Positions 58,325-64,000 of a stretch of DNA of 64,000 nucleotides are shown piece by piece. The first letter of the stretch is position 1, and each line of letters begins with the position of its first letter. A program made the translations under genes and the position numbers. The DNA lies in assembly GCA_030737875.1 (NCBI GenBank), contig CM060921.1:406760192-406824191 (forward strand). Reading direction: 5' to 3'. Below the pieces are notes generated by a model that was not told the origin of the DNA, searched no databases, and saw only the letters and a program-made list of their open reading frames with translations. The stretch is from Allium sativum. Taxonomy: Eukaryota > Streptophyta > Magnoliopsida > Asparagales > Amaryllidaceae.

Positions 58325-58455
58325 GAGCCACGGGTGGGTCGACCCCTAGGTCAAGCCCCTTTCATGGGTATCGACCCCTAGGTCGACCCCGGGGGTCGAC
58401 CCCTATGAGCCTGAGTCGACCCCCAGGTCAACCCAATAGGGTCTCGAGTCGACTT
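58325..58455. repeat. Cluster of GTCGACCC motifs
   Basis: GGTCGACCCC(T/C) or a one-base variant occurs about seven times in 125 bases on either strand, just upstream (minus direction) of the TATA box. The cluster is GC-rich in an AT-rich LTR. Confidence 0.75.
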
Positions 58456-58779
58456 CAAAATGTCGGCCCTTCCTCGATTTGCGCGCCGGATTTCTAGTTT
58501 GCTGATTTTTGAATATCTTTGAATTTTATATGTGTATACATCTTTCCTATATGCATACAAACTTCAAACCTTAATAACTTCTTCATACGGTGTCCGATTT
58601 ATGCAAACCTGTTGTCTATCTTGACCAGAATTCCGAGACGGACGCAAGGGCATGGTCCGTTTTACTTAATTCTAAATATTTAATTAAGTTTTCCTTAATT
58701 CATTGTTAATAGTGTAATTTCACACTAATTATTCTTTAATTCATCATCTTAAGCGTCGTTAAAATTTTAGGGTGTTACA

Positions 58780-58825
58780 TTCTCCCATACTCAAAGGATT
58801 TCGTCCCCGAAATCTCTAAGTTAAG
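58780..58825 (-). promoter_or_regulatory. Polypurine tract and 3' interior end of family E
   Basis: On the minus strand TTTCGGGGACGAAATCC leads to GAGTATGGGAGAA directly before TGTAACACCC of the LTR. This is the standard Tekay/Del 3' interior signature and primes plus-strand synthesis. Confidence 0.85.
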
Positions 58826-59339
58826 AAGAATGTATATCCTAACATCCAACAATCATACATCCATCTAGCAATCACAGGCTTCCATTTTCCTTAAGGAATC
58901 TCTAATGCTTTTATGATCATACGTAATGGTGTGTGTATATGTCTGTAAACTAATGCGAAAGGTCAGGCGGCCTACTAATTCAGTTGATCTCCTTAATGCA
59001 ATGTATGTTTGTGCCATGCAACCAAAATGTATGCAAATCATCCTAATACATGTAAGTTTTATATGTGTGCACAATCATCCATCCAAATGCAACGTCAATG
59101 TAACGATACACCCATTTCCATCCATAAAAATTTAAAATATACACACATTAATATGCAATATGTAAGTGAATGAGCCGATCTAGTGCCTATTATGAGTGTA
59201 TATGCATTCACGAGCAATCACTAGCAACCACTTGCATCCATCAAACATAACATGTCTCAAAAACATGTTTACATTCATTAGTTTTCTACCTAAAGACACG
59301 ATCGATAGGAGATATTCAAACGATAGATACAAGTATTAA

Positions 59340-59690
59340 TTCAAAGCTTGGAAAAAGAAGTTAAGGACATATTCTCGAAAAGGAAAGGATATGAAGCGCG
59401 GATCTTATCTTCAGCCTACCAAGTAGCGTCCTCGCGGCCCTTTCTCCATTGCACTCTTACTAACTTCACTTCTTTGTTGCACAATTTCTTAACCTCCGAT
59501 CCAAGTATGCAAGTCGGAACTCCTCCTATCATTTCTTCCTTCTATACTTCCTCTTCCTCTCGCAAGTTTGGCTTCACTGCCTCGAACTCTATACATTTTA
59601 TCGCCGCTTGGATGAATAGTCATCTTAGAATGATGGGCTTCCTCAAGGACTGTCTTCAATAGGTTTCCCATCTCGATATGACTCACCTAT
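59340..59690 (-). pseudogene. Integrase zinc-finger and C-terminal remnants of family E
   Basis: On the minus strand the 65-codon ORF (59,489-59,686) has VLEEAHHSKMTIHPSGDKMYR, read from about 59,660, matching the H..S..IHPG.TKMYRDL integrase H2C2 region. The text after it does not continue the integrase core. A different frame at about 59,465-59,370 reads VRVQWRKGREDATW then a stop and AEDKIRASYPFLF, matching the VxWR...EATWE.E..MR..YP.LF end of Tekay-type pol. So the integrase core has been deleted between two preserved ends. Confidence 0.7.
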
Positions 59691-59849
59691 CAAACCTCTT
59701 CTCGAGTAGCTCCCCTACTTGCTTATCAAGTTCGCTCTTTTCTTGTAGGAGTCACATGTTGTAAATAATCGATAGATATATCAAGAGGTTCTAGGAGACT
59801 AAGCATTACAAACCCCTTTGGGGTCATAAGAAATTTCGAGAGTCTTTCT

Positions 59850-60100
59850 GTGGCAAGTCAGAAGTCTAACGACCCTCATCTCACAATCTAGAATGGCTCC
59901 ATATATGGTTAACCCATCCATCCTAGAATTAAACTGTATCTTATGAAATTAAGAACATATGCGTCGCAATCAAACTCGACACTTAACATAGAGATTCTCA
60001 AATCCCGACAAATCATCGATAAATGAGTCGTACCTCCACTGGGGTTTGAGACAATAACGGGATCCAAAACCATACTAGTATCAAGGTGCAGAGACTCAAC
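59850..60100 (-). pseudogene. Retroviral-type protease remnant of family E
   Basis: On the minus strand VIVSNPSGGTTHLSMICRDL starts near 60,062 where the aspartic protease of Ty3/gypsy elements has (V/A)L(F/V)DSGATHSFIS. The catalytic aspartate is not preserved. A degenerate Y.LILGWMG near 59,930 matches the ILGMDWL end of the domain. Inactive. Confidence 0.55.
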
Positions 60101-60170
60101 TAAAGAATCAGATATAAAAGAATGTGATGCACCAGAAAAAGAATCCTAACAGGATGATCAGAAATAGAAA

Positions 60171-60700
60171 TCAACCCTTCAATGGAAATTTCCTACCCCT
60201 ATCCTGTCCACCAGCTTTGAGAACATTAGCTTGCCCCCTAGAAGTGCTTGCCCTCTGGCCTTGTTTTTGTCTCTTCAGGCACTCCTTAATGAGGTGTCCT
60301 GCCTTACCAAAGTGGTAACAAACACCTTTTCTCTTTCTGCAATCCTTTTTCAGATGACCCACCGTTCCGAAATTATGGTATTTCCTCTTTTCTTCTTTGG
60401 GCTATGCTCCTTATCCCCAACTCCCTTATTCTCCTTTTTACCATCCTTGTGCAACATGCTAACAAGTCTCTAGAAAGTTGTCTCCATTGCATGGAAATCC
60501 TTACGAAGCTTAAGAGAAAATAAGAGGCAGGTGAAACCACTGCGGCTAAATATGGAGGTTGGGCACTTCTTTCCCTTCGACATGTACCATAGTTTTAGCA
60601 TGCCCATGGAACTATGCCAAAATAGGGATACCCTTTCGAGAGGAAACGGTTCCCCAATCAAAAAGGAAAAGAAATCAAGCAGAGAATCGAGAAGATACTT
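60171..60700 (-). pseudogene. Gag remnant with zinc knuckles, family E
   Basis: The minus ORF 60,171-60,362 reads GHLKKDCRKRKGVCYHFGKA, then GHLIKEC. Two CCHC knuckles are recognisable, but the second has phenylalanine where the second cysteine is expected. It continues with KRQKQGQRASTSRGQ and G/R/K-rich text. Upstream, 60,661-60,470 in other frames gives LKLRKDFHAM-type text without a clear capsid. The primer site is only about 450 bases upstream of the knuckles, so most of gag is gone. Confidence 0.7.
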
Positions 60701-60810
60701 ATGGCTCTGGGAAATATGCTTTTCAAAAACAGACTTTTTTATTTTAAAATATTTTGTTTTTTAGACCTTTTTGAAAACCATTTTCAAAATATTTTATTCG
60801 ATCTTATAAC

Positions 60811-60829
60811 CATATGCTCTGATACCAAA
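60811..60829 (-). promoter_or_regulatory. Primer-binding site of family E
   Basis: On the minus strand TTTGGTATCAGAGCATATG follows the LTR end, containing the exact TGGTATCAGAGC initiator-tRNA-Met complement. Confidence 0.9.
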
Positions 60830-63800
60830 TGTGACACCCCACGTTCGTTAATGTCACTCACTAAGGGAATGCATTAAGTTTCGTAAAGAGTTATAGGTAA
60901 ATAAGAACATAACAGCACAAGACAGACATGTAAAATAGCAGCGGAATTAAAAACTTTATTTAAATTAAAAGATCATGGTTCCAAACATTGAGTTTACATC
61001 ATAAGTAACTAATTATATTGATAATCTGTCTTGCCAAAAATATCAAAGTACAAAAGCATAAAACCATACTTCCCTTGCAAAGCCATAAGAGAGTTGACAA
61101 GAAGTCAAAGTAGTCCATCTATATCCAAAATCCAAGCTAAGATGAAAGAATCCAAATCAACTCTAAGCACTTCCATTGTGAGAACCTGGGGGGGGGGGGA
61201 AACGGAAGAGAGAGAAGAGGAAAAATAAAGGGTCAGACATAAAGTCTGGCAAGTCTAGTTACTTTTAAATATAAATAAATAAAAGTATCATGGCAGGTAT
61301 ATAAAACTGGAAGATCAAGATAACAGTAATAATAACAAGTGTGAACTGAGCAAGATAAGATAAACAGGAGATATTACGCTTCTTAATTACATTTCTATGC
61401 ACCGCGCAGATACTAGTATATCAGAAAAGAATGATCCCTATTAATACTGTTCCATTACATTTTTTTGATTATTAGGTTACTTGGGTCAATAGCACTCAAG
61501 ATTTATATGCATCGTACCCATTTACTTTCCCGTGGATCCACCTAATACAACATATGTAGCTATCTCTCAATATTGACATACACCCCATGGTAACCCACTC
61601 GTACGGTCTCCACCATAGTGAAAGCAGTCCCTCATCCTACATCGGAGTGCCATACGGATTTCTGTATAACAATGTTATGTTTCACATATGTCTGTCATCA
61701 CTATGCTACGTAAGCGTACGGACTGCCACCATCGATCGAATCAGATTTCTTATCGGAATAATGCCCTCTAGTCTACGATACACCACCCAGAGCAGATATA
61801 CATGTATCTAGACTGTCCCACGTATGTACTATAATTGCAGCTCGATGCCTCAATCGCACGTCCTCTAATGTGCACCGAGTTCCGTGGCAGGGCTAAACAA
61901 GAAACACGGAACTCGGCCGGGAGCATTTCCATACCTGTACAGGCCGCCTTTAAGTGCCTTCAAATACAGATATTCCTCGGGTTTGTTTTCCATGGTGGTT
62001 ATGGCCCCACTTTGGCCCCTCCCTCAACTAGCAAAGACTACAAGAGCTAAGCGACTGTCCTTAATACAACCAATCTAAACATCCATGTGGCGTCTACCCT
62101 CAACCCCGTCCTTGATAGTAAAAGGTGAAATGATATCTTGGGTTTAGTTCTAGTCTTTTCGCGTCCCGCTGGATGTCGATGATGGATATCCGATGGTCTA
62201 CTATCCTTGTTGGTCGTGACCCTCTCTACCTCCTCGTGAGACAACCGTCGAATCACCCTGGTGTCACCTTGCCACAACATTCTCACTGCATAGCTACATC
62301 TGCAGTCAAGGCCCACCCACCTAGTAGTTACGCGCAGACCCAACCTCTGCGAGTACAGCCTATGACATTTGTCACCGCACAAAGGACTACTAGGAGCACC
62401 TTACGTACTTCAGGAAGCCGCGTGCTTCCCCTTCCAGTCCTTTGGGGCCATCATAACAATCAGATGAATGTGCGCTCCCCTCATGTCTTATAACACCTTG
62501 ATGATCTACCCCGTAGCGTTATTCACCCTCAAACGTACGGACTGGTCCAAGCACCTTTCTTTAATATGTTATTAGACCATATGTCTAAACATTTTTTTAC
62601 GCGCTTCCTTACCTCACCCAGTTCCAATTTAACTTGGTTATTCCCATTCCTATTGAATTCTTGTTCCAATTTACCAAGTTTCTTTTGCTTATCAATTTCA
62701 ATCATATAACCTAATCCATTTAAGTTTATTAATAAGCCCACATTCTATTTTATATTCTAGCTCAGTTACATCATTACAATGACACGTTCTCCTTAATACG
62801 TTATTAAGTATATCTCAATTCACATGTTTCCTAATCACTTAACATTTTAATGTAAGTTATTTATTTCACAAGTTTTCCTCACTCTTTATCATTTAATCAT
62901 AAATTCAATTTACACCGTCACTACAACTTATCATTGTTTACTTAGCAGATTATTACACATATCTAATTCTATCATTTCTACAAGTTATGCTTACCCTACA
63001 AGGTGTCTTTAATTACATAACTTTATTATATTTTCCACTGGTTATGCATACCACTAGGTGTCTTTAATTACATAACCTTATTGGGTTAAGTTCGTGGGTC
63101 AATATGTAAATATTACCTACCCCCTCTATTTTACTTAACCCACCCACTACCCATCCAATTTTACTTAACCCTAACTTAATTTCATAATCATACAATCCTT
63201 ATGGATTAAATTAGGTTAAGCAGTCCAATTCATTACCATGTCCAATTATGGTTATAATAGGCTAGACCTCCCACATTAGGCCTACAACGTGTGAATGCTG
63301 AATATGCCGGTCGGGTCCGGGCAGTCTTATTCCACAGTTGGGTCTAACCTCATGTCTTAGCCCGATTCTTATTTGCACACTTAGACCTCTCACATTAGGT
63401 TCAACATTAGTGGCTATTGGATATGCCGGTCGGGTCCGGGAAGACTTCCACCACTTTTTAATTCACCTTTTAATTATGTGCCCAATTCATTATTAAAATC
63501 ATAGACTTTTACACCCCTTTTTAATTCACCTTTTAATTATGCATCATATGCTCTTTTTCCTAAGTTATAAGTCAAGGCATATACATATACATATACATAT
63601 ATATATATATGTGTGTGTGTTATGCACAAACCCAAATCTACATATTTTCCGATTTATGTCCCTAGTCCATATTCACCCATTTCGATACAATTTATACCCG
63701 AATCCATATTCTCATATTTTCCAATGTATGCCTAAAATTCATATTCACATACATCCCAATTTATGTCCAAAATCTGTACTTACACATGTCCCAATTTATG

Positions 63801-64000
63801 CTCAAATTATATTTTCCAACGTATTCCTAAATTCGTATTATCCAACAAGACATATGTCCCCAAACCCATATTTGTATATTTCCAAATTTATGCCCAAATT
63901 TAGATCCATATTTTCCAATAACAATTTTTCCCTAAATTATATCTTTCCCCATTATTCCCAATTTCGCACGTGCGCGCTTTTCAGCGTTAGGCCTAGGCTC
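60830..64000 (-). repeat. Family E 5' LTR, cut by window end
   Basis: In plus view it begins TGTGACACCCCACG and follows the 3' LTR closely. The window ends at the sequence corresponding to about 57,774. Compared with the 3' LTR, about 130 bases (57,165-57,300) are missing and replaced by an extra TTTTTAATTCACCTTTTAAT copy near 63,455-63,540. A poly-G run at 61,188-61,198 and a TA/CA/TG microsatellite at 63,580-63,620 are also present. Confidence 0.85.

Larger units (their letters stand above)
54496..58779 (-). repeat. Family E 3' LTR (4,284 bases)
   Basis: In plus view it starts TGTGACACCCCATG and ends AGGGTGTTACA. It contains a 119-base tandem duplication, a minus-strand TATA box with leader and donor, and a GTCGACCC cluster. 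Plus-strand ORFs within it (55,250-55,474; 55,983-56,363; 57,290-57,571) are antisense to the element and unsupported. Confidence 0.85.
54496..64000 (-). mobile_element. Family E Ty3/gypsy element (Tekay/Del-like), deleted interior
   Basis: Two LTRs face a 2,050-base interior. The left (3') LTR is 54,496-58,779 and the right (5') LTR starts at 60,830 and is cut by the window end. Termini TGTGACACCCC / GGGTGTTACA, a TGGTATCAGAGC primer site, and the interior end ATTTCGGGGACGAAAT before the polypurine tract are the usual Tekay/Del (chromovirus) marks. The interior keeps gag knuckles, a protease trace and integrase-end pieces, but no reverse transcriptase or RNase H. The LTR copies differ by about nine changes in 150 bases that I compared (54,600 versus 60,937 regions). 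Confidence 0.85.

Overview
This window reads as repeat-rich, AT-rich nuclear DNA of a plant with a large or medium genome. I find no convincing host gene and no rRNA, tRNA or CRISPR array. Almost every stretch that can be explained is a transposable element, and most elements are nested inside others. The plant assignment rests on a Ty1/copia element with a tRNA-Met-like primer site, Tekay/Del-like Ty3/gypsy termini, a CACTA transposon with a TNP2-type transposase, hAT-type non-autonomous elements with 8-base target duplications, and a plant-type LINE ORF1 (DUF4283 plus CCHC). The species cannot be told.

Layout. 1-1.86 kb: a fragment of a minus-strand LTR element. 1.88-6.61 kb: a decayed CACTA transposon, minus strand, interrupted by a small non-LTR insertion (4,292-5,244) with a 14-base target duplication. 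7.2-20.5 kb: a decayed plus-strand Ty1/copia element, with a solo LTR (family A, 11,987-20,438) inserted near the end of its pol, and a giant solo LTR (family B, 13,823-20,018) inserted in that LTR. 20.57-33.5 kb: the 5' end of another minus-strand family A element, split by a plus-strand family D LTR (21,037-33,488), itself split by a second, minus-strand family B solo LTR (26,378-33,150). 33.5-37 kb: LTR-element interior without recognisable coding. 36,979-40,341: a third family A LTR carrying a hAT-type element (39,067-39,825). 41,647-42,558: a second hAT-type element. 44,799-54,480: a minus-strand family C LTR split by a third family B solo LTR (46,506-51,247) and by a short LINE that has ORF1 only (52,288-54,337). 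54,481-64,000: the first 15 bases of a fourth family A LTR, then a family E Tekay-like element on the minus strand with both LTRs (the right one cut by the window end) and a deleted interior.

How it works together. Nothing here looks able to move by itself: the reverse transcriptases, integrases and transposase are broken. The strongest recurring signal is LTR design. Families A, B, C, D and E each carry a predicted consensus splice-donor site inside the LTR. In B, D and E it lies downstream of an AT-rich or TATA-like promoter, with a leader between. Between the leader and the LTR end of B and D lie long minisatellites and a conserved 3' module with short palindromes. The three B copies are 4.7-6.8 kb long with no interior, each bounded by TG...CA ends and 5-base target duplications (one exact, two with a mismatch). 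All structure calls were made by eye and need alignment to confirm.
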